Under the pieces are notes generated by a model. The model did not search any database and was not told the DNA's origin. It worked only from the letters and a program-made list of their open reading frames with translations. 64,000 bases of DNA, taken from contig JAVJQS010000011.1 of assembly GCA_040218815.1 (NCBI GenBank), positions 1-64,000 on the forward strand. Reading direction: 5' to 3'. This DNA comes from JAVJQS01 sp040218815. Lineage in GTDB: Bacteria; Bacteroidota; Bacteroidia; Flavobacteriales_E; Vicingaceae. Below are positions 18,478 through 27,585 of this stretch, piece by piece (the first letter of the stretch is position 1; every line of letters begins with the position of its first letter). Position numbers and translations under genes: made by a program.

Positions 18478-19043
18478 GAATATAATAAAGCTTTTAATTA
18501 TTTATTAGAAAGATTTAACGATATGTATAATGATGAGAACAGTGAATTACTTTTCCATCAATTAAGTTATTGTATGATTTGCAAAACTGTAACACAGCGT
18601 TACACAAAGCAGCCGATGGCTGTCACAGAGTTACACCGAGAGATACTATTAATAAATGCACCTCTTTTTACAGAATAATCCGTAATAACTGAAACCCCTC
18701 TTTGGTCCTTTGTATATTTCTTCGTGGAACTTTGTGTAATAGCTTAATAAGTATTAGTAGGAATATAATAAAGCATATGTAATTTATTAGAAAAACCAAA
18801 CGCTATGTCGAATGACGCGGATCATGAATTTACTTTTCCATTAATTAAAGTTATTGAATGATTTGCAAAACTGTATCACAGAGCTACACAAAGCAGCCGA
18901 TGGCTGTCACAGAGTTACACCAAGAGATACTATTAATAAATGCACCTCTTTTTACAGAATAATCTGTAATAACTGAAATCCCTCTGCGGACCTTCGTGTA
19001 TTCTTCGTGGAACTTTGTGTAATAGCTTGGTAAATAATAGCAA
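18478..19043. repeat. Tandem direct repeat, 2 x 283 bp
   Basis: The 633 bp between the lipoprotein gene and ispG is almost entirely a tandem duplication. Unit 1 is 18478-18760 and unit 2 is 18761-19043. Each begins with gaatataataaag, and the start of a third copy (gatataata) follows at 19044. The units are diverged but close. Each holds an inner inverted pair, TTACACAAAG near the start and CTTTGTGTAA near the end, which would frame a foldable element of about 150 bp. An unbroken reading frame across part of it (18884-19090) has no protein-like features. No gene is seen here. Confidence 0.85.
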
Positions 19044-19079
19044 GATATAATATAAGGAAAGATCAAAAATCTAATGCAA

Positions 19080-21017
19080 TTAAGATTCAATAGCCTCTAC
19101 CCAGTCGCCATTTTCTGTAATTAAATCGATAAGCGCTTCTACAGCCTCAGCCTCCGGAACATTTCGCCGAACAACCTCTTTTTCTTTGTATAAGGTAATT
19201 TTTCCTGGACCTGTTCCAACATAACCATAATCGGCGTCAGCCATTTCACCGGGTCCATTGACAATACAGCCCATAATTCCAATTTTCACTCCTTTCAAGT
19301 GAGAAGTTACCGCTCTAATTTTTGCTGTGGTTTCTTGTAAGTCAAATAATGTCCTTCCACATGATGGGCAAGAAATATATTCTGTCTTAGAAATTCTAGT
19401 TCTACTTGCTTGTAAAATTCCAAACGCAGTTGACAAGTTTAACTTACTTCCACCACAATTTTTGGCATCAATCCAAATACCATCATGAAAGCCATCAAGT
19501 AAGAGAACACCTAAATCTGCAGCTGCGTGTAATTGAAATGTTTCACCATCCAAATCACTGTAACTGCGCTTAAAAATAACTGGTGTCTTCACTTTTTTGT
19601 TGATCAACTCTATCAGTGCTCTGCGCTGTTCAGCCATTCCATGCAAATTAGTGGTAGAAAGCACCACAACTAACTTTGGACTTTTAATCAGGTCTGCAAT
19701 TAAGTTTTCTTGAGTAATAAGCGCTTTTGCGTCTAGTGAAAGGAAAATTATTTTAGCTTGCTCCAAAATTTTATCATTCAAATCACTTGCTTGAATAAGC
19801 GGATAGTGTTGTTCTTTGTCTGCTTGCTTTTTCCACGTTTCAACATCCTGAATAATCCCCAAAGTACCAGGAATCTCAAAATCAATGGTATGTTTTCCAA
19901 CAAAAATAAAATCCGCTGATTGGTCCATAATGTTCCACTTATCTAATGGAACGGAATAATTATATCCAAATGGAAAGAAGGAGCTAGCTTTGATTTGTTC
20001 AGCTTGAGCTAAATCACCAACTACCACTGGCACATTTCCACCTCCAATATTTCCAACAGTTGTGCTTTCTCTTTTAGTCGACTCAAAGGGATCAAGTGGG
20101 TTTAAGTCAATTGACTTTATAGCTTCATGATTCTCTCTACCAACATATCGCTCTGCTAGTTTTCTAGCCACAGGAATCTCTGCCTCAGGCTCTTCTGTTA
20201 ATGAAACACGAATGGTATCTCCTAAACCATCTTCCAATAAGGCACCTATTCCAACAGCAGATTTAATTCGTCCATCTTCTCCATCACCAGCTTCGGTAAC
20301 TCCTAAATGAAGCGGATAATTCATCCCTGCCGCTTTCATTTTTGCAACTAAAAGACGATAGGCTTGAACCATAACCAAGGTATTACTTGCCTTCATGGAG
20401 AGCACTATCTCATGGTAATCATTATCTTCACATATCCGCAAAAATTCTAATGCTGACTCCACCATTCCAAGCGGAGTGTCACCATAACGACTGAGAATAC
20501 GGTCGGATAGTGATCCATGATTAGTGCCAATACGCATAGCCACTTTTTCTTCTTTACATATTTTTACTAGGGGGGTAAATTTTTCTCTAATTCTTTCTAG
20601 TTCAGCAGCATATGCTTCATCTGTGTATTCAATCTCTTCGAATTTCTTTTTGTCGGCATAATTCCCTGGATTAACTCGAACTTTTTCAACTATTCGAGCA
20701 GCAATTTCAGCAGCATTTGGTGTAAAGTGAATATCAGCTACTATTGGCGTATCGTAACCTAATGCTCTCAATTTGTCCTTTATTAATTGAAGGTTGTTTG
20801 CCTCTTTCTTGCTTGGTGCGGTTATTCGTACTAATTCACAACCAGCCTCAATCATTCGGATAGATTGCTGAACCGAACCTTCCGTGTCCATTGTGTCAGT
20901 AGTCGTCATCGATTGCAATAAAATAGGAGCTTCTCCTCCTATCACTTTATTGCCAATTTTTACTTCTTTAGTTTCATTCCGCTGGTAGCTGGTTAAGCTG
21001 CTACAATACCTCAACAT
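19080..21017 (-). CDS. ispG: 4-hydroxy-3-methylbut-2-enyl diphosphate synthase
   Basis: IspG (GcpE) is the 4Fe-4S enzyme of the MEP isoprenoid pathway that converts MEcPP to HMBPP. At 645 residues it is the long form known from plants and Bacteroidota/Chlorobi, with an extra domain between the N-terminal TIM barrel (residues 1 to about 270) and the C-terminal cluster-binding domain. The cluster ligands appear as CPSCGRT and GCIVNGPGE near residues 550-610. The start at 21017 is supported by a -7 box 12 nt upstream. Its 3' end abuts the 283 bp repeats. Confidence 0.97.
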   Translation of the reverse strand: MLRYCSSLTSYQRNETKEVKIGNKVIGGEAPILLQSMTTTDTMDTEGSVQQSIRMIEAGCELVRITAPSKKEANNLQLIKDKLRALGYDTPIVADIHFTPNAAEIAARIVEKVRVNPGNYADKKKFEEIEYTDEAYAAELERIREKFTPLVKICKEEKVAMRIGTNHGSLSDRILSRYGDTPLGMVESALEFLRICEDNDYHEIVLSMKASNTLVMVQAYRLLVAKMKAAGMNYPLHLGVTEAGDGEDGRIKSAVGIGALLEDGLGDTIRVSLTEEPEAEIPVARKLAERYVGRENHEAIKSIDLNPLDPFESTKRESTTVGNIGGGNVPVVVGDLAQAEQIKASSFFPFGYNYSVPLDKWNIMDQSADFIFVGKHTIDFEIPGTLGIIQDVETWKKQADKEQHYPLIQASDLNDKILEQAKIIFLSLDAKALITQENLIADLIKSPKLVVVLSTTNLHGMAEQRRALIELINKKVKTPVIFKRSYSDLDGETFQLHAAADLGVLLLDGFHDGIWIDAKNCGGSKLNLSTAFGILQASRTRISKTEYISCPSCGRTLFDLQETTAKIRAVTSHLKGVKIGIMGCIVNGPGEMADADYGYVGTGPGKITLYKEKEVVRRNVPEAEAVEALIDLITENGDWVEAIES

Positions 21018-21029
21018 TGCTTTTTTTTA

Positions 21030-21037
21030 CAAACTTA
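21030..21037 (-). promoter_or_regulatory. Putative -7 box of ispG
   Basis: On the minus strand TAAGTTTG matches TAnnTTTG and ends 12 nt before the ispG start. No -33 TTTG is clear. Confidence 0.5.
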
Positions 21038-21194
21038 AGGGTTAAAATGCTGTCTACAACTTCTTTTTGGAAGGAATTAAATCTATGATAATTCGATGTC
21101 CGTAGATAGTTAAATTACTTTAATAGGTAGAATCTAATCGCTTGTCTATTAAATTATTAAAACTAATAAAATCACATTACATTTAACGCTGTAA

Positions 21195-21458
21195 TCAACT
21201 ACTCTCTTAATCGGAACAATTTTTTCATATAAAACCCAATTTAAGGATGATCACCTTTTGATTGAGCATCCACCATATTCCCATAGTATATTATATGATC
21301 TATGTGACTTGGATGGAAAAATTCATGTAAGTGGTAAACTTTCAAAAGAAGAGTCTACTACTAATATTTCCTTAGAAAAAGTTCCAAAAGGAGATTATCA
21401 TTTATTCATTATTAATGAAGGAATGATTTTTAAAAAACTGCTATCCTTTAGGAACTAA
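21195..21458 (+). pseudogene. Relic of a T9SS sorting domain
   Basis: The open frame runs from just after a stop at 21192 to TAA at 21456. The readable part from about 21240 (KDDHLLIEHPPYSHSILYDL, then DLDGKIHVSGKLSKE, TTNISLEKVPKGDYHLF, ending FKKLLSFRN) follows the order of a type A sorting domain: DxLxI, YDLxGK, LPKGxYxL, KKLxx. The usual YPNPF lead is degraded to YKTQF, and there is no signal peptide, start codon or upstream passenger. I read it as the orphan tail of a deleted secreted protein. It may also be too decayed to mean anything. The 240 bp before it hold nothing else recognisable. Confidence 0.55.
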
Positions 21459-21560
21459 CATCAACTAGATGTTATTGTCGTTTTAATTAACTTGTGAATG
21501 CCGAATTACCAATAAACAAGCAGACAAAGTATGCGCTTAGTGCCGAGAAATCCGTATCAT

Positions 21561-22373
21561 TTAATGGTTTGATCGGTATAAGTTTTTTGTAAAATGCTTT
21601 ATCTGTTTATAGCACTTTTCTTCTTCCTCCCAAAGTAACATGTGACTCGATTCTTTAAATAAAATCGCATATCCTTTGTCATTTAATTCAGCCTCTTCCA
21701 TTAAATCTTTTGTTGCCAGTAGTTTATCATGTTCTCCAATAAGATGCAAATAAGGAAATGGAGCAAATTTCAATACGATTTCTCGCTCCTTCCTAATCTT
21801 CATTCCTTCAATAGTTGCAAGAATTCCAGCATGATTGGCTTTGAAGGCCATGTTTAAATAGCGTCTCCTAAAATAGCCAGTTTTCCTATTAATGACATTG
21901 AAAAAGTTAGGCACCAGCAACTCAAGTGGTCGCTTTTGGTCTTTCTTCAACAAGCTAATTAATTGATTTCGACTATTAATTTTAGCTTTACTATCCCCTT
22001 TTGCTGTGCTATTGACAAGAATTAATCCAAGTACATGATCTGGAAAAAGTTCAGCAAATGCTAATCCAACATAGCCTCCGAGAGAGTGACCGGCGATCAC
22101 GGCTTTTCTAATGTTTAACTCCTTAAGTAGGGCATAAACCAAGTTTGCCATTAATCCCATCTCATGGACATAACCCAAATTTTGAGACTTACCATGACCA
22201 GGCAAATCCAAGGAGATCACCTTAAAATGGGTTGACAAACGATCAAAATAAGTATTCCAAACCTCTTGTGTACCTAAAAATCCGTGAATTAGTAAGATTG
22301 CTCTGCCGCTTCCTTTTACTTTATAGGCAAATTGACTTCCTCGGAAGTTCAGGGTTCGATTAATTTTAGCCAT
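21561..22373 (-). CDS. Alpha/beta hydrolase
   Basis: This 270-residue alpha/beta-hydrolase-fold protein has an oxyanion region LLIHGFLGT and the nucleophile elbow GHSLGG with Ser97. The acid and histidine probably lie in GEHDKLL and ESSHMLLWE. There is no signal peptide, so it is cytoplasmic. The family covers esterases, lipases, thioesterases and C-C hydrolases, and the sequence does not narrow this down. Its ATG overlaps the end of the PepP gene by 8 bp, so the two are translationally coupled. Confidence 0.88.
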   Translation of the reverse strand: MAKINRTLNFRGSQFAYKVKGSGRAILLIHGFLGTQEVWNTYFDRLSTHFKVISLDLPGHGKSQNLGYVHEMGLMANLVYALLKELNIRKAVIAGHSLGGYVGLAFAELFPDHVLGLILVNSTAKGDSKAKINSRNQLISLLKKDQKRPLELLVPNFFNVINRKTGYFRRRYLNMAFKANHAGILATIEGMKIRKEREIVLKFAPFPYLHLIGEHDKLLATKDLMEEAELNDKGYAILFKESSHMLLWEEEEKCYKQIKHFTKNLYRSNH

Positions 22374-23655
22374 TCATTGCCGCCTCAATATCCTCAATTT
22401 CAATAGGAATGTGCCCCATCAAATCTTTATGGCCATCTTTAGTAATTAGCAAATCGTTTTCTAATCGAATCCCCATATTTTCCTCACGAATATAAATTCC
22501 TGGTTCAACAGTAAAGACCATTCCTTCTTCGATTGGCTGATACCAGCTTCCCACATCATGCACATCTAATCCAATATAGTGAGAAGTACCGTGCATAAAG
22601 TACTTTTTATAAGCTGGCCAATCAGGATTTTCATTATCTACTTCTTCTTGTTTTAACAAGCCGAGTTTTAATAATTGAGTAGTCATGAAATCACCAACTT
22701 GTTTGTGGTAATCATTTAGGGTAATCCCTGGACGGAGAATTTTAATGGCTTGCTTCATAACTGTTAAAACAGCAGTGTAAACTTCCTTTTGTCTATCCGT
22801 AAACTTCCCGTTTACCGGAATGGTTCTGGTTAAATCTGATGCATAATTCGCATATTCAGCTCCTACGTCCATCAATATTAAATCTCCATCCTTACATTCT
22901 TGGTTATTCTCAATGTAGTGCAATACACAAGCATTAAAACCCGAGGCAATAATTGGAGTGTAGGCAAATCCCCGAGACCTATTTCTCATAAACTCGTGCA
23001 TAATTTCAGCTTCAATTTCAAACTCCATAACACCTGGTTTTACAAATTTTAAAACCCTGTCTATTGCCTTTCCAGTAATGTTGCATGCAGTTTGCATTTG
23101 CTCAATTTCTTGAGGTTCTTTCACCGCTCTTAAGCTGTCCACCATAGGTGAAATACGTTCGTAATTATGCAATGGATATTCGTTTTTACACCAATTTCTA
23201 AATCGATCGTTGCGCGTTTGAACAGTTGTGTCGGCCCGTAAATGCTCGTTATCACTTAGATAAATAATGGAGGCTTCATAAACAATGGCATTCAATGTTT
23301 TCTCAAAATCTTTTAACCACACCACATTTTTTATTCCTGTGTTTTTTGTGGCAGCCTCTTTGGTCAGTTTTGCTCCCTCCCAAATTGCAATTTCATCGTT
23401 GGTTTCCTTTAAGAATAGAATCTCTTTATATTTCTCTAGAGGAGCGTCGGGAAATAATAACAAAATAGACTCTTCTTGATCAACCCCTGTCAGGTAGAAC
23501 AAGTCGTTGTTTTGACGAAAAGGCATTGTGCCATCAGCATTGGTAGGCATTGTATCGTTAGAATTGAAAATGGCAAGGGAATTTGCAGCCATTTTTTTGG
23601 TCAATTTTTCTCGATTTTTAATAAAAAGCTTAGCGTCTATTGGTAAATATTTCAT
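22366..23655 (-). CDS. pepP: Xaa-Pro aminopeptidase
   Basis: This M24B metallopeptidase of 429 residues removes N-terminal residues before proline. The N-terminal creatinase-like domain (residues 1 to about 165, including MPFRQNNDLFYLTG) is followed by the pita-bread domain. Metal ligands are in DVGAEYANYASDLTRTIP, MHGTSHYIGLDVHDVG and TVEPGIYI. The reading frame is open 17 codons further up, but the ATG at 23655 fits the family and the promoter box at 23676-23683 lies in the extension. Cytoplasmic peptide turnover is the likely role. Confidence 0.93.
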   Translation of the reverse strand: MKYLPIDAKLFIKNREKLTKKMAANSLAIFNSNDTMPTNADGTMPFRQNNDLFYLTGVDQEESILLLFPDAPLEKYKEILFLKETNDEIAIWEGAKLTKEAATKNTGIKNVVWLKDFEKTLNAIVYEASIIYLSDNEHLRADTTVQTRNDRFRNWCKNEYPLHNYERISPMVDSLRAVKEPQEIEQMQTACNITGKAIDRVLKFVKPGVMEFEIEAEIMHEFMRNRSRGFAYTPIIASGFNACVLHYIENNQECKDGDLILMDVGAEYANYASDLTRTIPVNGKFTDRQKEVYTAVLTVMKQAIKILRPGITLNDYHKQVGDFMTTQLLKLGLLKQEEVDNENPDWPAYKKYFMHGTSHYIGLDVHDVGSWYQPIEEGMVFTVEPGIYIREENMGIRLENDLLITKDGHKDLMGHIPIEIEDIEAAMNG

Positions 23656-23675
23656 GTTGATTATTTTGAGATGGC

Positions 23676-23683
23676 CAAAGATA
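23676..23683 (-). promoter_or_regulatory. Putative -7 box of the pepP operon
   Basis: TATCTTTG on the minus strand is a full TAnnTTTG match, 20 nt before the pepP ATG at 23655. The 336 bp gap between pepP and sdhC holds this box, the sdh promoter and no gene I can see. Confidence 0.55.
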
Positions 23684-23927
23684 CAAAGATGATTAGCAGC
23701 CCCCAAGTGAATGCACGTAATTAGAAAGCTTTAACAACTCAGTGGTTTTCATGAATAAACTTTCCTGATCCAATTCTTAATTTCTAAAATTGTTTTAAAA
23801 TTTTGTGAAAACCCCAAGAAGTAAAAACACTTTTAGAGCATTACTGTTATGCTTTGTGACTTAAATTTATAAGCGATTTCAGGCTTTATTAAGAATGTAT
23901 CTAAATAGCAGGATTGCTTGAGTAGAT

Positions 23928-23959
23928 TTTGTTTCACAACGATTCTAGAATTATCTTTG
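23928..23959 (+). promoter_or_regulatory. Promoter of the sdhCAB operon
   Basis: TTTG (23928-23931), a 20 nt spacer and TATCTTTG (23952-23959) match the Bacteroidota -33/-7 promoter in full. The predicted start of transcription is about 25 nt before the sdhC ATG. Confidence 0.75.
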
Positions 23960-23991
23960 CACACCTAATAAATATCTAAAAATACTCCGCC

Positions 23992-24771
23992 ATGAGCGAA
24001 TCAAAAGGATTAATTAAATCACATGTGGTCAAAAAATATTGGATGGCTTTAACCGGCTTATTCCTATGTCTTTTTTTAGTTGGCCACTTGCTCGGAAACT
24101 TGCAGCTATTTGGCTCAGGCTATGAAGGCAGGCTTCAGTTTAATGAATATGCCGTTTTCATGACCACAAATCCTGCTGTTCAAATTTTATCCTATTTAAC
24201 CTACTTCAGCATTTTATTTCATGCAGTTGATGGATTGATGCTAACTATTGCCAATCGAAAAGCTCGGCCAAAAAACTATGCTTACAACAAACCGAGTGCT
24301 AACTCTTTATGGTCATCTAGAAACATGGGAATTTTAGGTACTGTTATCTTAGTTTACATTGTCGTCCACATGCAAAACTTTTGGTACGAATACAAGTTTG
24401 GAAAAACACCATTCATGTATGGTGAAAACGGAGTTGATCCATTATTAAAAGATGGAACAGTGGTTCAAGGTGGAGCAATTGAAAACGGAGAAGTTGTTTT
24501 TGAAGGACAAGTTTTAGGTGATGCCATGAGAGATTTATATACCGTAGTATTAGACGGTTTTCAGAACCCTATTTTAGTTGCATTTTATGTTTTAGGAATG
24601 ATTGCTATTGCATTTCACCTTGTACATGGTTTTCAAAGTGGTTTTCAATCTTTGGGTTTAAGAAATAAAAAGTATTCTCCAATCATTACCAAGCTTGGTT
24701 ATGCTTTTGCGATTATTGTTCCAACACTATTCGCCATTATTCCTGTTTACATGCTTTTAGCTAAGGCATAA
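23992..24771 (+). CDS. sdhC: Succinate dehydrogenase cytochrome b subunit
   Basis: This is the membrane anchor of succinate dehydrogenase, 259 residues with about five hydrophobic segments. The length and His-rich helices (LFLVGHLLGN, ILFHAVDGLML, VYIVVHMQNFW, IAFHLVHGFQSGFQS) are those of the single-subunit, di-heme anchor of Bacteroidota (type B SQR/QFR). It passes electrons from the SdhB clusters to the quinone pool. It is the first gene of sdhC-sdhA-sdhB, with 18 bp before sdhA, and has a strong promoter. Confidence 0.95.
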   Translation: MSESKGLIKSHVVKKYWMALTGLFLCLFLVGHLLGNLQLFGSGYEGRLQFNEYAVFMTTNPAVQILSYLTYFSILFHAVDGLMLTIANRKARPKNYAYNKPSANSLWSSRNMGILGTVILVYIVVHMQNFWYEYKFGKTPFMYGENGVDPLLKDGTVVQGGAIENGEVVFEGQVLGDAMRDLYTVVLDGFQNPILVAFYVLGMIAIAFHLVHGFQSGFQSLGLRNKKYSPIITKLGYAFAIIVPTLFAIIPVYMLLAKA

Positions 24772-24789
24772 ACGTCAAATTTTAACAAT

Positions 24790-26796
24790 ATGAGTTTAGA
24801 TTCAAAAATTCCAGCTGGTCCTTTAAAGGATAAGTGGACAAATCATAAGAACAACATTAATCTGGTTAATCCGGCCAACAAAAGAAATATTGACGTAATT
24901 GTTGTAGGCACAGGTTTAGCAGGCGGCTCAGCATCAGCAAGTTTAGCTGAATTGGGTTATAATGTGAAGTCATTTTGCTTTCAAGATTCTCCAAGAAGAG
25001 CGCACTCTATTGCTGCGCAAGGAGGAATTAATGCTGCAAAAAATTATCAGGGTGATGGTGACTCTGTTTATCGATTATTTTACGACACGATTAAAGGTGG
25101 CGATTACCGTTCAAGAGAAGCAAACACTTACCGACTAGCAGAAGTTTCAGCTAGTATTATTGATCAGTGTGTTGCTCAAGGTGTGCCATTTGCAAGAGAT
25201 TATGGCGGTCTATTGGACAATCGTTCTTTTGGTGGAGTATTGGTTTCAAGAACCTTTTATGCAAAAGGCCAAACAGGTCAGCAATTGTTATTGGGTGCTT
25301 ACTCAGCAATGAACCGACAAATAGCGAAGGGCAAAATTGAAATGTTCAATCGCCACGAAATGCTAGATGTTGTAGTAGTTGACGGAAAAGCAAGAGGAAT
25401 TATAGCTCGTAACCTAATTACAGGAGAAATTGAACGTCACTCTGCACATGCAGTGGTTTTAGCTTCTGGAGGATATGGGAATGTTTTCTTTCTGTCAACC
25501 AATGCAATGGGTTCTAACGTAACTGCTGCATGGAAAGCACATAAAAAAGGAGCACATTTTGCCAACCCTTGTTACACGCAAATTCACCCAACTTGTATTC
25601 CAGTTCATGGCACTCAGCAATCCAAGTTAACACTGATGTCTGAGTCACTCAGAAATGATGGGAGAATTTGGGTTCCAAAGAAAAAAGAAGATGCCGAAGC
25701 AATTCGAGCAGGTAAATTAAAGGCTGTTGAAATTAATGAAGAAGATCGAGATTACTACTTAGAGAGAAGGTATCCTTCTTTTGGAAACCTAGTCCCACGT
25801 GATGTAGCTTCTAGAGCAGCGAAAGAACGTTGTGATGCTGGATACGGGGTTGTTGCCAATGATACCAACGAAGGAGTATTCTTAGATTTTGCTTCAGCCA
25901 TTATGCGTTATGGCAAAGAAGAAGCCCATGTTAGGGGTCTAGAGAATCCAAGCGACAACGAAATAAAAAAATTAGGTGAAAAAGCGATTGAAGCAAAATA
26001 CGGTAACTTGTTCGAAATGTATGAGCAGATTACCGCTGAAAATCCCTACAAAATGCCAATGAAGATTTACCCTGCAGTGCATTACACTATGGGCGGTATT
26101 TGGGTAGACTATAATCTAATGACCACTGTTCCAGGCCTATATGCTATCGGTGAGGCTAACTTCTCCGATCATGGAGCCAACAGACTTGGTGCATCTGCAT
26201 TGATGCAAGGATTAGCTGATGGTTATTTTGTTTTACCTTATACAATTGGCGATTATTTAGCAAGTGATATCAGAACTGGAAAAATTCCTACTGATACTCC
26301 AGAATTTGATGAAGCAGAGAAAAAAGTGACTGATGAAATCAGCCGTTTTATAAACAACAACGGTACTAAGCCAGTTGACTACTTCCACAAAAAGTTAGGA
26401 TTAATCATGTGGAATAAAGTAGGGATGTCGAGAACTACTGAAGGTTTAAAAACTGCTATTGATGAAATTGCAGCTTTAAGAGAAGAGTTTCATAAAGATG
26501 TGAGAGTAACTGGTGATGCTGATGAATTAAATAAAGAATTGGAGAAGGCCGGCCGTGTAGCTGACTTTTTAGAATTAGGAGAATTATTTGCTCGTGATGC
26601 ACTGGAAAGAGATGAGTCTGCAGGTGGTCACTTTAGAGAAGAATTTAAAACAGAAGAAGGTGAAGCCCTAAGAAGAGACGATGAATTTGCCTATGTTTCT
26701 GCTTGGGAATATACAGGCAAGCCTTCTGAGGCAATTTTACATAAAGAAGATTTAGTATTTGAGAATGTGGAACTTAAAACACGTTCCTATAAATAG
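24790..26796 (+). CDS. sdhA: Succinate dehydrogenase flavoprotein subunit
   Basis: This 668-residue FAD subunit oxidises succinate to fumarate. The FAD-binding GTGLAGGSASASLAE is at residues about 38-52. The covalent-FAD segment (RAHSIAAQGGINAAKN) and the active-site HYTMGGIWVD and GANRLGASALMQG motifs are all present. It is the long FrdA-like form found with the di-heme anchor, so sequence alone does not exclude fumarate reductase. With fumC in the window and an aerobic outlook, SDH is the likelier direction. It is 6 bp before sdhB. Confidence 0.96.
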   Translation: MSLDSKIPAGPLKDKWTNHKNNINLVNPANKRNIDVIVVGTGLAGGSASASLAELGYNVKSFCFQDSPRRAHSIAAQGGINAAKNYQGDGDSVYRLFYDTIKGGDYRSREANTYRLAEVSASIIDQCVAQGVPFARDYGGLLDNRSFGGVLVSRTFYAKGQTGQQLLLGAYSAMNRQIAKGKIEMFNRHEMLDVVVVDGKARGIIARNLITGEIERHSAHAVVLASGGYGNVFFLSTNAMGSNVTAAWKAHKKGAHFANPCYTQIHPTCIPVHGTQQSKLTLMSESLRNDGRIWVPKKKEDAEAIRAGKLKAVEINEEDRDYYLERRYPSFGNLVPRDVASRAAKERCDAGYGVVANDTNEGVFLDFASAIMRYGKEEAHVRGLENPSDNEIKKLGEKAIEAKYGNLFEMYEQITAENPYKMPMKIYPAVHYTMGGIWVDYNLMTTVPGLYAIGEANFSDHGANRLGASALMQGLADGYFVLPYTIGDYLASDIRTGKIPTDTPEFDEAEKKVTDEISRFINNNGTKPVDYFHKKLGLIMWNKVGMSRTTEGLKTAIDEIAALREEFHKDVRVTGDADELNKELEKAGRVADFLELGELFARDALERDESAGGHFREEFKTEEGEALRRDDEFAYVSAWEYTGKPSEAILHKEDLVFENVELKTRSYK

Positions 26797-26802
26797 AAAA
26801 CT

Positions 26803-27567
26803 ATGGCAACAGCTAAAGGATTAAATTTAACATTGAAAGTGTGGCGTCAAAAAAATGCCAAGGCTAAAGGGAAATTGGAAACCTACGAAATGAAGGACGT
26901 TTCCCCGGACAGCTCATTTTTAGAGATGCTCGACATTTTAAATGATGACTTGGTTCAGAAGAATGATTCACCAGTTGAGTTTGACCATGACTGCCGAGAA
27001 GGGATTTGCGGTTCTTGTGCACTGCACATAAATGGCGAACCACACGGACCAGGAAAAAGAATCACTACTTGTCAGTTGCACATGCGAAGTTTTAAAGATG
27101 GAGAGACCATTTATATTGAACCTTTTAGAGCAGCAGCATTTCCGATTATTAAAGATTTAGTGGTAGACCGTAGCTCTTTTGATCGCATTCAACATGCAGG
27201 GGGCTATATTTCTGTAAATACTTCAGGTAATACCCAAGATGCTAACGCTATTCCAATTAACAAAGAAGCTGCCGATGAAGCATTTTATTCTGCAGCTTGT
27301 ATTGGTTGTGGAGCATGTGTAGCAGCTTGTAAAAACGCATCTGCTTCCTTGTTTGTATCAGCTAAAGTATCTCAATATGCACTATTACCTCAAGGAGAAG
27401 TAGAAGCAAAAGACCGAGTACTAAATATGGTAAAACAAGCAGAAAAAGAAGGATTCGGACCTTGCTCAAATACTGGTGCGTGTGAAGTGGAATGCCCAAA
27501 AGGTATCTCTCTTGAAAACATTGCACGAATGAATCGTGAGTTTTTAGCGGCATCTATCTCAAAATAG
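26803..27567 (+). CDS. sdhB: Succinate dehydrogenase iron-sulfur subunit
   Basis: This 254-residue subunit carries three Fe-S centres. The 2Fe-2S ligands are in CREGICGSCALH (Cys64, Cys69, Cys72) and TTCQ (Cys90). The 4Fe-4S and 3Fe-4S ligands are in ACIGCGACVAACKNA (about residue 165) and CSNTGACEVECPKGI. It relays electrons from FAD to the heme anchor. It closes the sdhCAB operon; the aminotransferase gene starts 18 bp later on the same strand, so readthrough is possible. Confidence 0.96.
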   Translation: MATAKGLNLTLKVWRQKNAKAKGKLETYEMKDVSPDSSFLEMLDILNDDLVQKNDSPVEFDHDCREGICGSCALHINGEPHGPGKRITTCQLHMRSFKDGETIYIEPFRAAAFPIIKDLVVDRSSFDRIQHAGGYISVNTSGNTQDANAIPINKEAADEAFYSAACIGCGACVAACKNASASLFVSAKVSQYALLPQGEVEAKDRVLNMVKQAEKEGFGPCSNTGACEVECPKGISLENIARMNREFLAASISK

Positions 27568-27585
27568 ATTGCTACCTTTATAGTT

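Noticed and set aside
18884..19090. 68-codon frame on the minus strand across the 283 bp repeats
   Set aside because: It runs over repeat sequence, has no protein-like composition, and no counterpart is open in the other copy.
21258..21458. 66-residue gene starting at TTG 21258
   Set aside because: It reads as the tail of a T9SS sorting domain without a signal peptide. The frame continues upstream past the TTG, so it is better seen as a relic.
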